From positions 1 through 44,475 of the forward strand of contig JACQFH010000037.1 of NCBI GenBank assembly GCA_016200145.1: a stretch of 44,475 bases of DNA. Reading direction: 5' to 3'. This document shows positions 25,053 to 33,567 of this stretch, piece after piece (the first letter of the stretch is position 1; the number at the start of each line of letters is the position of its first letter). The stretch is from Planctomycetia bacterium (lineage in GTDB: Bacteria; Planctomycetota; Planctomycetia; Planctomycetales; Planctomycetaceae). The notes below the pieces were generated by a model. It had not been told where the DNA came from. It was given only the letters and a program-made list of their open reading frames with translations, and searched no databases. The translations under genes were made by a program, and so were the position numbers.

Positions 25053-27440
25053 ATGGCGTTGATTCACCGTTCATGTCATCGGTTCGCAGCCATGGTTGCA
25101 GGGCTGGCCTGCCTGGCGTCGCCCTGCGCGGCTCAACAGGTTCCCACCGAGCCCACCAGCACGCATATCTTTCCGGCCGGCGGGCGTCGCGGGACGGTTG
25201 TTCCTGTCCGCGTCGGCGGAGAATTCCTGCCGCCTTACACGCGCTTCCGCCTGTTCGGCGAAGGCGTCTCTGCACCCCCGGAGCTCGTCGAGAGGGCCAC
25301 GGGGAACTATGAGCCGTCGCCGCGCCGCAAGCCGGGTGGCAGCCCGATCACGTATCCGCGAGAGTGGAAGTCGGAGATCGCAATTGCCGCCGACGCGCCG
25401 CCCGGGCAGAAGCTGTGGCGAACGTCTTCGGCGGGGGGTGGCGCCGGCGGCCGGCCGTTCATCGTGGGAGACCTGCCGGAGTTCATCGAAACCGAATCGA
25501 ATTCGGTTCCCGATCGGGCCGAGCGGGTGCAGCTTCCGGTTACGATCAACGGGCAGATTGCCGGCGAACGCGATCTCGATTATTTCCGGTTTGAAGCCGC
25601 CGCAGGCGACGTCGTTTCGATCGATGTCGTCGCCGCCCGGCTCGGTTCGCCGCTCGATCCGGTCGTTGAAATCCAGGATCTTCACGGACGCCGGCAGACG
25701 GTGGAAGAAATCCGCGTCGGCAGCGATCCCGTGATCGCGTTTCGCGTGCCGGCGTCCGGCGAGTACCGGCTCCTCATTTCCAATCTTAACTTTCATGGCG
25801 GCCCGCATTTCGTCTACCGGGCCACGATTTCGACGGCGCCGTATGTGTTGTTTGCCTTTCCGCCGGGGGGCCGGCTGGGTCAATCGAGCGAGATCGAGCT
25901 GTTTTCGCTCGACGGGAACAGGGCCCTGCGAAGCGTGAAGGAATCGATCCAATTTTCCGCCGGCGCCTCGGGGGAATTCCTCCTGAACACTGCGACACCC
26001 ACGGCGAATGTCGTCACGCTGGACGCGACCGATCAGCCTGTCGCACTTGAAACCGAGCCGAACGATACGTCCGCCACGGCCACCAGCACGACCTGGCCGG
26101 GGGTGTCCTACGGCCGCCTGTCATCGGGCGACGACACCGACTGGTTTGCGGTGACCGCAGGGAAGGATCAGGCCCTGACGGTGGAATGTCTGCCGTTGCC
26201 GCGGGGCTCAGGGTCGCTTCCCGTAATCTCAATCTGCGACGCCGGGGGTGCGACGCTGGCACAAGCCAGCACTGCGGCTCTGCTGCCAAAGCCCTGCCGC
26301 CTGGAATGGCGCGCCCCGGCCGAAGGAAGATACTTCGTCCGCGTGCAGGACGTCCGGCGGGAAGGGACTGTCGCTGCCTATCGCCTGGCGATCCGATCGA
26401 CGCGACCGGATTTCTCGCTCGCGGCCGCTGCCGATATCGCCAACGTCGTACAGGGGGCCCGCGGTGAGCTCGAGTTGCGGGTCGATCGGCAGGGTGGGCT
26501 GGCGGGACCGATTGATCTGGCGATCGAAGGTCTGCCGGAAGGCGTCCGCTTCGAACCTGCGCAGATTCCTGCCGGCCAGGAAGTCGTGAAGTTGGCGTTC
26601 GTCGCGATCGACGAGACGCGTCCGGGCGACGCGATCCTGAAAATCACGGCGTCGGCAAAAGCCGGGGAAGAAACGATTTCACGAGTTGCCAGCGCGGCCC
26701 ATCTGGGGCGCGACGTGGAAGGAGTTTCGCTCGGGGCGCCGTCGATCGATCACGTGCAGCTCACCGTGCGTCACAAACAGGTCTTTCGACTGTTCTGCAA
26801 CGAGGCCTATCAGTATGCGAACCGGGGAACGATCTACCCCTATCAGATGGAGGTCGAGCGGCTGAACGGATTCGACGGACCCATCCAGTTGGAGATGGGT
26901 GACCGGCAGATCATGGACCTGGACGGGGTCGAGATCGTGAACTCCACTTTCCCGGCCGGCACCTCGCAGCTCATGCTGCCCCTATACATGCCCGAGACGA
27001 TGCACATCAACGTGCAGCCGCACTCGAATATCTATGCCCAGGGCTTCGTCGTCTTCCAGGACAAATGGGGCCAGCGGCAGTCGATGCTGCAGGTGTCGGA
27101 AATGCGCTGCATGATCCGGCCGCTGCCGACAGTCGCCCGATTGCGGACCCGCGAGAAGTCGATTTCAATCAAGGCCGGTGAATCGCGCACGTGCGTCGTG
27201 CAGCTCGACCGGACGAGCAATTTCGGCGGAGCGATGCGGGTGGAGCTCGCTGCGCCGCCCGCTCACCTGCACATGGACCCGGTCGTCATCCCGGCTGACC
27301 AGTCGGTCGCCGTCGTCACGATCGCTGCCGACTCGGAGTTGCGGCAGTTGCCCGCGCAAATCAAATTGCGCGGTGCCGGCGGTCTGCCGCGAGACGTCAC
27401 CGTCGTCAGCGAAGTCATTCTGCCGGTGACGGCGGAATAA
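25053..27440 (+). CDS. Exported protein with pre-peptidase C-terminal (PPC) domains
   Basis: The 795-residue protein starts with a signal peptide (FAAMVAGLACLASPCAAQ). Residues about 165-265 and 330-450 each look like PPC beta-sandwiches: DLDYFRFEAAAGDVVSIDV then GEYRLLISNLNFHGG, and ETEPNDTSATA, DDTDWFAVTAGKDQALTV, EGRYFVRVQDV. The remainder is further beta-sandwich material with no catalytic motif I can see. PPC domains usually accompany secreted peptidases, but here they appear without one, as in many planctomycete PSD1 operons. It may bind extracellular polymers for the PSD1 and DUF1501 partners. Confidence 0.87.
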   Translation: MALIHRSCHRFAAMVAGLACLASPCAAQQVPTEPTSTHIFPAGGRRGTVVPVRVGGEFLPPYTRFRLFGEGVSAPPELVERATGNYEPSPRRKPGGSPITYPREWKSEIAIAADAPPGQKLWRTSSAGGGAGGRPFIVGDLPEFIETESNSVPDRAERVQLPVTINGQIAGERDLDYFRFEAAAGDVVSIDVVAARLGSPLDPVVEIQDLHGRRQTVEEIRVGSDPVIAFRVPASGEYRLLISNLNFHGGPHFVYRATISTAPYVLFAFPPGGRLGQSSEIELFSLDGNRALRSVKESIQFSAGASGEFLLNTATPTANVVTLDATDQPVALETEPNDTSATATSTTWPGVSYGRLSSGDDTDWFAVTAGKDQALTVECLPLPRGSGSLPVISICDAGGATLAQASTAALLPKPCRLEWRAPAEGRYFVRVQDVRREGTVAAYRLAIRSTRPDFSLAAAADIANVVQGARGELELRVDRQGGLAGPIDLAIEGLPEGVRFEPAQIPAGQEVVKLAFVAIDETRPGDAILKITASAKAGEETISRVASAAHLGRDVEGVSLGAPSIDHVQLTVRHKQVFRLFCNEAYQYANRGTIYPYQMEVERLNGFDGPIQLEMGDRQIMDLDGVEIVNSTFPAGTSQLMLPLYMPETMHINVQPHSNIYAQGFVVFQDKWGQRQSMLQVSEMRCMIRPLPTVARLRTREKSISIKAGESRTCVVQLDRTSNFGGAMRVELAAPPAHLHMDPVVIPADQSVAVVTIAADSELRQLPAQIKLRGAGGLPRDVTVVSEVILPVTAE

Positions 27441-27447
27441 CAGGAAG

Positions 27448-27520
27448 CGCACCGCGCAGGAGTCGAACCTGCAACCCTCAGCTTCGTAGGCTGATGCTCT
27501 ATCCATTGAGCTAGCGGTGC
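27448..27520 (-). tRNA. tRNA-Arg (anticodon ACG)
   Basis: On the minus strand the sequence folds as a complete cloverleaf. The acceptor stem GCACCGC pairs with GCGGTGC, the D arm has GCTC/GAGC, the anticodon stem TCAGC/GCTGA holds loop CTACGAA with anticodon ACG, and the T arm GCAGG/CCTGC holds TTCGACT. The discriminator base is G and CCA is not encoded. It reads CGN arginine codons after wobble deamination. Confidence 0.96.
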
Positions 27521-27531
27521 GTGGATTCCAC

Positions 27532-27559
27532 AGTTTAGCAGAATCGCCAGAGGTCGCAA
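27532..27559 (-). promoter_or_regulatory. Probable promoter of tRNA-Arg
   Basis: On the minus strand TTGCGA (27559-27554) is followed by a 16-nt spacer and TAAACT (27537-27532), preceded by TGC as an extended -10. Each hexamer matches 4 of 6 consensus bases. The start point would fall just before the tRNA 5' end. Confidence 0.4.
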
Positions 27560-27621
27560 GCGGGGTTGTGTGGCCGATGCGCGTGACGGCCCGTCGCCGG
27601 CAAATCGCCCGGTTGGCATGG

Positions 27622-30017
27622 TCATGCTTCCAGCAGCATCCGCATCAGATTCGGAACACCGTGCCCCTGGTGATACTGATCACGGGCAATATCGGTGCAG
27701 GTGCGTGTCAGCAGCTCTTTGACCTCGTCGGGGCGACCGATGTATTCGCGGCGCACCGACAGAAACGCGGCCAACAGACCGGAGACGTGCGGACAAGCCA
27801 TGCTGGTCCCGCTGTCTTCGCGATAGGCGGCAAAGCTCTTGCCTTTCCGCTGCGGATTGTAATTCGAGTTGCAGGACGTAATCCGCTCGCCCGGTGCGAC
27901 GACGTCGGGCTTTTTTCGCCCGTCGGCAGTCGGGCCCCGAGATGAGAAATAGGAGACACCGTAAAAGTGGGGCTTGTCCGTGTGCACCGAACCGACGGCA
28001 ATGCACTCTTCGAGATTTGCAGGATCGCCGATCGAGAGGGACGTATTCAGTTCGACGGCGCCGTCGGCGGTCGAGACTTCGATCTGGCCTTCGTTGCCCG
28101 CGGCAACGCAGACCAACACTCCTCGCTGCCAGAGGTCGCGCAGCTCCTTGCAGATCGGCGAATAGCCGCAGCCATACACGGTCGCGTCGAATGGCCCCCC
28201 CCAGGCTCAGGTTCACTCCGTGAATCGCAGTGCACGGCTCGTTTTCGTTGCGGCGCAGAATATCGTCGATGGCTTTGATGATCCACGCGTCTTCACCTTC
28301 GCCATTGTCGTCGAGTACCTTGTAGACGATCAATTTGGCGCGGGGGGCGAGGCCCAGGTAGCGAGGATGACCCCCGCCTCCTGCCCGGCGATGATTCCTG
28401 AAACGTGCGTTCCGTGACCGTCGGCACCCTGACGCTTCGAATTAGTGATGGGGACAGGCTTCGATGAACTCGTGGTGCAGTCGTACACGGCTTCGACCGT
28501 CGCTCCGAAGCCCTGATCGCTGAAATGGGGATGATCCGACCGACAACCGGTGTCCAGGACCGCCCATCGGATTCCGCGACCATTGGCGGTGTAGCTTTCC
28601 CTCGCCGCATCGACGCTAAGGGGACCATGCGACCGCACCAGGAGCTTTCGCTTCTTGGCGCTTCGCCAGACCGCATAGACGTGGAAGTCGTGCGGTCGTG
28701 TTCCGAGTTCCTGGATTTCGGGCGGCGTGAGGTGCGCGGCGACGTACTTGCGCAACGTCTGAATGCCGGCTGCCTCGACAGCGTCCTTGAGATCGCTCCC
28801 CTTGTGGTGTTTGAGCACCAATGCGCGAACATCCTCGGCAACGCGATTGACGCGCCCTTCGAGCGTCTTCAGCGCTCCGGGCTGTTCCGCTTCGCGGGCC
28901 TCCAGTTCGGCGCGGGTTTCGTCGACGGCCTCGTACCGCGGCTCAAGCACTTCGACCAGCACGGGATGACGCTGCGCCGGTGCGGCAAACCGTTCGGCGA
29001 CGTCGCGAGCCACCACAAACCGCCCGGCCGAATCGAATCGTATGGCATGATGAACGACTTTGCGCACCTCGAGATTCGACAGGTAACCCGTCGCGTCGTG
29101 CGGGTTGACTCCTTGCAGATCACGCAAGCTGCGATTCAGGACAAGGTGATCGCGAATGGCGACGCGGTTACGGGCGGCATAGTCGTTGGCCTGGCCGTGG
29201 TCGAGCGCTACGGGATCGAGCGGGTCCGAAAAATTCTGCCAGTCGCTGACGCCCGGCGGAACCTTGAGATCGAAGTGACCGGCCCGCAATCTGTCTTGCA
29301 CTTCCTGCAAGCCCAGAGGTGAACCAAGAGTCACGAACAAGAGGGCTTCGGCCCGTTTGTTCAGCTCGAGCTCGGTGAGTACCTCGAATGCCGCGACCGT
29401 TCCCTGACTGTGCGACACGAGAATAAACGGCTCGCCGCCCGAAGGAAGCTGGTCGATCAAGCGTTGCTTGATTCGTTGTCGCACCGTCGGATCGAAAAAA
29501 TAGGCGGCCGAGTCGGCCACGAAGAACCGCATGAAAGCGCGGGCAATCGGGTCCCGCAGAAATTGCGGGAGCGGCAGTAACTTCTTCTGGAAGGCCCGCG
29601 CGTCGGGCATCGGAAAGCCCCCCCCCCCAGCGATTCGAACAATCGCTCGAAATATTCGCGCGCGTCGGAATCGTTCGGATCGACCCCCGCCCGACGGAGC
29701 ACGGCTTTCGCCGAATCCACGGTGCTCCGGGCGCTCGCCTGGTGGATCGATTCGGCCAGCGACACCTGTGGATTGTGCAGGATATCGGCCCAATAGGCCA
29801 TGCGGGTTTCTTCGCCCATGTTTTTGCCGAACAGCGCGAGATCCCACTCCCCCTTCAACGATTCGGCCGAAGGTTTGGGACCGACGCTGTGAATGTAGAC
29901 GACGATCCGATTGTCGGCAGGCTCGCGGCTCACGGCCGCGGCGCGCCTTTGCGTCGACGTCTTATGACGACGGCCGCGTCCGGCGGCGGTCGTTCGTTGA
30001 TGCCGTCGCTTGGCCAT
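27622..30017 (-). pseudogene. Alpha/beta-hydrolase fused to subtilase (S8), three frameshifts
   Basis: Reading from ATG 30017, one protein of about 797 residues is spread over changing frames. A basic leader (MAKRRHQRTTAAGRGRRHK) is followed by an alpha/beta-hydrolase-like domain with IVVYIHSVG and the nucleophile elbow VSHSQGTVAA (Ser codon 29407-29409). A spacer contains a coiled region (about residues 290-400). An S8 domain comes last with the Asp site AVLDTGCRSDHPHF, the His site DGHGTHVSGIIAG, the oxyanion Asn in VAAGNEGQ and the Ser site SGTSMACPHVSG, so the triad is intact. Frame changes occur at the C11 run 29618-29628, near the C5 run 28371-28375 and at the C8 run 28195-28202. Each needs only a one-base change. 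No signal peptide is seen, so the protein is probably cytoplasmic. It is last in a minus-strand cassette. It may be a real pseudogene, a slippage-switched gene or a sequencing error. Confidence 0.8.
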
Positions 30018-30118
30018 GATTTATGCCTCACAAGTTTCCGAAATCTGTACGACGTCTGCCGCGATCGACTGGCACACTGTCGTGAACTCATTCGCGTTCG
30101 ACAACATCGCCGCCGACT

Positions 30119-31396
30119 TCATAAGATGTCTCCCGCGCTGATCACGGAGGCCGACGCGTCGATTTCGTCGGCCGGCACGCCTTCTTTCCAGTCGAGATCG
30201 AAAACGTCGCGATAGTAACCCGAGATATTGACCGACCGCACGAGCACTCCCGCCTCACGCGCGCGCAAGACCGAATTTTCGCTCCAGTTGGTCGAACTCA
30301 CGACGACCGCCTCGTCGTCGACAATCACGCCCTTGTTATGGCAATGCGTGAACGGCTTTGGATTCAGAGCCTTGAGTGAATCGAGCATCCCGGCCGCCTT
30401 GAGCGTCTTTTTCGTGCCTTCCCAGCCCGAGGCAAACGTCGCGCTGGTGATGATCCGCAAATCGAGCTTTTTGAATTTTGATTTTCGATCGGCAATGATT
30501 TCGAGCAGGTCGCGGATCCCCTTGCCCGCGAGAATGTACTGCTGCTGCAGCAGAACGCTTTTTTCAGCCGATTGCAGCAGAGCTTTCACTTCTTTCAGGT
30601 AATTGTCGGGCGAGACGATGGGCGTAACCGAGCCGCCCGGCGCAGCGACGTTCTTCATGCCAAACAACTTGCCCGGCGGTTGGACCGCCGCCGCGACGAG
30701 CATGTCGTCGAACTCGAGATCGGCGCTGCTCGCGGCGGCGCCGGCACTGGCGGGAATATTGAAGTCGGCGTCGAACAGCGTGGTAAACCACTGGGCGATG
30801 TCCTTGTCGTCGAAGCGGATGAACCACTCGCGATTTCCCTTTTTGAATTTGCCGGCCGTGTCGATTTCAGGCACTGAGCTCTTCGCCCAGTTCGCGCTCT
30901 CGACGACGACAATCGAGTCGTCGATGACAAGAAACTTCTGATGGCAAACCGTGAAGACGGCGCGGTCGTCTCTCGACGGGGCGGCCTTCACGTTCTTCGC
31001 CGAAGCGACCGTCTTCAGCGCGGCCAATTCGGCGGGGCCTCCGGAATTGCCGTCGTACATTGCACGGATCTTCACCTTGCGCTTGTTGGCGGCTGCCAGA
31101 AGGGCAATCAGGTACGGCGCACTCAGATCGTAAATGTAAATCAGAAGAGTTTTTGTGGCCTGGTCGATGGCCTGCTTCAGGAACAGGTACGAGCTGTCGG
31201 GGCTCACCGCGCAGGTGGCGCTGGACATTGGAAAAGTTTTGAACGAAAGCGTTGGCATCCGCGAGGGATCAAAGCGTCCGACGGTGAGCTGCAGCGAATC
31301 TTCGATCCCGCGGCAGAATTTCGCGGCGGCTGCGAATTCTTTGCTCGAAATGCGAGGGCGTTTGGTTACGTGAATGCTCATTGACGTGGGATGCAA
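30119..31396 (-). CDS. Phospholipase D-type protein with two HKD motifs
   Basis: The 425-residue protein has both catalytic HKD motifs of the PLD superfamily: HQKFLVIDD (His152, Lys154, Asp159) and HNKGVIVDD (His353, Lys355, Asp360). Each is followed by the expected N residue of SANW or STNW. Members cleave or transfer phosphodiester bonds in phospholipids or in DNA/RNA. Sequence alone does not tell which applies here. No signal peptide or membrane helix is present, which fits a cytosolic nuclease or lipase. Met6 at 31381 is an equally likely start. The gene begins 16 nt after the propeptide-like gene and lies 101 nt before the hydrolase-subtilase gene. Confidence 0.9.
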   Translation of the reverse strand: MHPTSMSIHVTKRPRISSKEFAAAAKFCRGIEDSLQLTVGRFDPSRMPTLSFKTFPMSSATCAVSPDSSYLFLKQAIDQATKTLLIYIYDLSAPYLIALLAAANKRKVKIRAMYDGNSGGPAELAALKTVASAKNVKAAPSRDDRAVFTVCHQKFLVIDDSIVVVESANWAKSSVPEIDTAGKFKKGNREWFIRFDDKDIAQWFTTLFDADFNIPASAGAAASSADLEFDDMLVAAAVQPPGKLFGMKNVAAPGGSVTPIVSPDNYLKEVKALLQSAEKSVLLQQQYILAGKGIRDLLEIIADRKSKFKKLDLRIITSATFASGWEGTKKTLKAAGMLDSLKALNPKPFTHCHNKGVIVDDEAVVVSSTNWSENSVLRAREAGVLVRSVNISGYYRDVFDLDWKEGVPADEIDASASVISAGDIL

Positions 31397-31412
31397 GTTG
31401 AGGCTCGACCAG

Positions 31413-31859
31413 TCACTTCTGCGATCGCCGGGTGCCTTTCGACTTCAATTGAACGACGCGCTTTCGGACAGGACGGATCAGCATGTCCTCCGACGACACC
31501 TCCGGCAGCCGGCAGGCGACCTCTTCGTGTTTCTCGAGCGACTCGACCAGTTCCGGCGATCCCGACACCGAAAACGAATCGATATTCGGATAGATCTTTA
31601 CGTCTTGCGACTTCGCGCCACTTTCCGACTCGGCTTTCTCGACGATCCTGCGAACCACCTTGCGGATCGTTTCCGGACTTCGCGGGGCCCTGCCCGCAGG
31701 CGATCGGAGCGTAAACTTGGCTTTCACCGGATTGTTCGCCGAGGCTTTCTTCCGGCCCTGGCTGCGTCTGGTTTCGCCGGCTGACTTCTTCGACGCGTTG
31801 CGTTTCCTGACCATGAGGACCTTTCCGCGCCTGGCGACGACGCAGTCGTTCGGCGTCAT
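31413..31859 (-). CDS. Small basic protein resembling a free-standing subtilisin propeptide
   Basis: The 148-residue protein has a very basic first half (MVRKRNASKK, TRRSQGRKKAS). Its C-terminal half looks like the I9/subtilisin-propeptide fold, with IYPNIDSFSVSGSPELVESL, then LEKHEEVACRLPE and LIRPVRKRV. The same pattern (VYPNLG, LLKHPDVKAV, SLIKP) occurs in the propeptide of the adjacent subtilase, so the two are probably homologous. Free-standing propeptides of this fold act as intramolecular chaperones or as tight protease inhibitors in trans. The ATG overlaps the subtilase stop as ATGA, so translation is coupled. It lacks a signal peptide. The assignment is by eye and has not been confirmed by a profile search. 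Confidence 0.65.
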   Translation of the reverse strand: MTPNDCVVARRGKVLMVRKRNASKKSAGETRRSQGRKKASANNPVKAKFTLRSPAGRAPRSPETIRKVVRRIVEKAESESGAKSQDVKIYPNIDSFSVSGSPELVESLEKHEEVACRLPEVSSEDMLIRPVRKRVVQLKSKGTRRSQK

Positions 31860-33190
31860 GATGACATTCGCTTCGTCTTCGTCGACCGCTTCCTGGCGGT
31901 CGAATTCTTCCGCACAGCCTGTTTCTTCACCGCCGGCGCCGTTGTTTTGCCGGCCGTCGCCGACTTGCCTTGCAATATCGCCAGAGCCTTAACCGCATCG
32001 GGCACTCCGCGATTGGCGCGAGCGACGGTCATCGTCTTCGGCAAAGTGCACGACTTGAGGATGGCGTTCTCGATCTCGTCGACGGTGGCGCTCGGCTTGG
32101 CCTCCCACAGCAGGGCTGCCAGGCCGGCGATGTGGGGCGTCGCCATCGAGGAGCCGTCCATTTTAGCAAAGCCTCCGTTCGGAATGGACGAAAGGATGCC
32201 CACACCCGGCGCGACGAAGTCAGGAACTCGCCGCTTGACAGGACGCAGCAAGGACTGGCTCGAAGAAAAACCGGCCACTTCATCGTTGTTGTCGCAGGCG
32301 CCGACCGACAAGACAATTTCGTAGTTGCCCGGTGAACGACTCGTTCCGGGACCTTCATTCCCAACGGCAATGACCGGCAGCACGCCGCGGTTTCGCACGG
32401 CCTGCATCAGCGCGACGAAATCTTCATGGTATCCGCGCAGTCCGAGCGACATGCTGAGCACCTTCACCTTTTGCCCGATCACCCAATCCAATCCTTCGAG
32501 AATGCGGGCCACGACGTCGCCACCCTCGATCACCATGGTGCTGGCCAGCCTGGCTCCGGGAGCGATTCCGAATTCGCTTCCTTTGACTTCTCGTCCCACA
32601 ATTGTGCCGGCAGTGTGCGTTCCGTGCTCGTCGCTGTCGTGTGGTTTCGCACCAGGCTTTCGATTTCCGTCCAGGTCGATCTCCACGAATGATGCGACTG
32701 CGCCCTTGAGCGCCGGATGCCTGGCATCGACGCCGGTATCGAGATGCCCGACAAGTACTCCTTTACCTGTAATGTCTTTGGCCCACAATTCATTTGCGCG
32801 AAGCCGCTTAATGCCCCAACTCACATCCTTTGTCGCCTTGGCCGCGGCAACCTTGTTCGGCTTGATGAGACTGATTTGTGGCGTGCCGTTGACCGCTTTC
32901 ACGTCCGGATGTTTGAGCAGCGCCTTGTAGCCCCGCTCATCCACCGTGCCGAGCACCACGCCCAGGTTTGGATAGACACGGTACGGTCTCTGCGGCCGGC
33001 GCCGTCGTCCGAGCGACATTGCGACGGCGCCGCGGTGACTTTCCATCGACGAACGAAAATGCTTGACGACGTCGCTGACAGCGGCATGACTGGCAGTCAA
33101 CGCAACGCTGTCTCCGGGCGCAACATTCTTGAGGGTGACAATGACATCGGTGACTCCGAAGTCTCTCAGCGCCAATTTGACGGACGCCAT
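31856..33190 (-). CDS. Intracellular subtilisin-like serine protease (S8) with propeptide
   Basis: The 444-residue protein has a propeptide of about 120 residues with VYPNLGVVLGTVDERGYKAL near 72. The peptidase domain follows, with a complete catalytic set: Asp151 in GHLDTGVDARHPA, His189 in DEHGTHTAGT, oxyanion Asn278 in VGNEGPG and Ser348 in DGSSMATPHIAG. A Lys/Arg-rich tail of about 35 residues ends the protein. There is no signal peptide, so it resembles intracellular subtilases rather than secreted ones. GGAGG lies 9 nt before the ATG. It is the first gene of the cassette and overlaps the propeptide-like gene by 4 nt. An AT-rich palindrome is found about 75 nt upstream of the start. Confidence 0.93.
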   Translation of the reverse strand: MASVKLALRDFGVTDVIVTLKNVAPGDSVALTASHAAVSDVVKHFRSSMESHRGAVAMSLGRRRRPQRPYRVYPNLGVVLGTVDERGYKALLKHPDVKAVNGTPQISLIKPNKVAAAKATKDVSWGIKRLRANELWAKDITGKGVLVGHLDTGVDARHPALKGAVASFVEIDLDGNRKPGAKPHDSDEHGTHTAGTIVGREVKGSEFGIAPGARLASTMVIEGGDVVARILEGLDWVIGQKVKVLSMSLGLRGYHEDFVALMQAVRNRGVLPVIAVGNEGPGTSRSPGNYEIVLSVGACDNNDEVAGFSSSQSLLRPVKRRVPDFVAPGVGILSSIPNGGFAKMDGSSMATPHIAGLAALLWEAKPSATVDEIENAILKSCTLPKTMTVARANRGVPDAVKALAILQGKSATAGKTTAPAVKKQAVRKNSTARKRSTKTKRMSS

Positions 33191-33264
33191 AATATAATGC
33201 CTCCGTGGTTGCGGACACGAATAACAATCTACTATGCGCCCCGATTACGGCACTCACGGCGGGC

Positions 33265-33281
33265 ATATACAATTCGTATAT
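33265..33281. promoter_or_regulatory. AT-rich palindrome upstream of the subtilase cassette
   Basis: ATATAC-AATTC-GTATAT is a perfect 6+6 inverted repeat with a 5-bp centre, located about 75 nt before the start of the first cassette gene. It lies in an unusually AT-rich stretch for this GC-rich DNA. Its size and position suit a repressor operator. No regulator gene is present in the window. Confidence 0.4.
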
Positions 33282-33367
33282 ACGGCCTAATAGACAAGTG
33301 CAAGCGACGGGCCGAACTGGCATAGTTAGAAGCAATCATTTCCTTTGTTGTCGGCTGCTCATGATGC

Positions 33368-33391
33368 GGTGCTCATTCCTAACTGAGCATC
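33368..33391. other. Hairpin in the cassette upstream region
   Basis: GGTGCTCA (33368-33375) and TGAGCATC (33384-33391) pair over 8 bases with one wobble and an 8-nt loop. No T-tract follows. The rest of 33191-33567 holds no gene I can support. Confidence 0.3.
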
Positions 33392-33567
33392 GCCCGGCGT
33401 CGGAGCCTTGCCGCTGGCCGCGGAGCAAGTTGGAAACCTGCTTTACGGAGGGGTTCCATCAATGAAGGGGCGATTCGCTTTCGCCGGGCGGGAGGGCGCG
33501 TTAGCATCTTGCGGATCGAAAGTTCCGGTCGTACTCATTCGGCCTGTTCCACTCCCGGAGACGTCTC

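Noticed and set aside
27448-30017. tRNA-Arg as the attachment site of a classical integrative element carrying the subtilase cassette
   Set aside because: No integrase and no repeated tRNA 3' end were found, and the cassette lies on the 5' side of the tRNA. The idea is kept only as a weak hypothesis.
33368-33391. Hairpin as a terminator for the subtilase cassette region
   Set aside because: No T-tract follows on either strand, and it lies upstream of both flanking genes.
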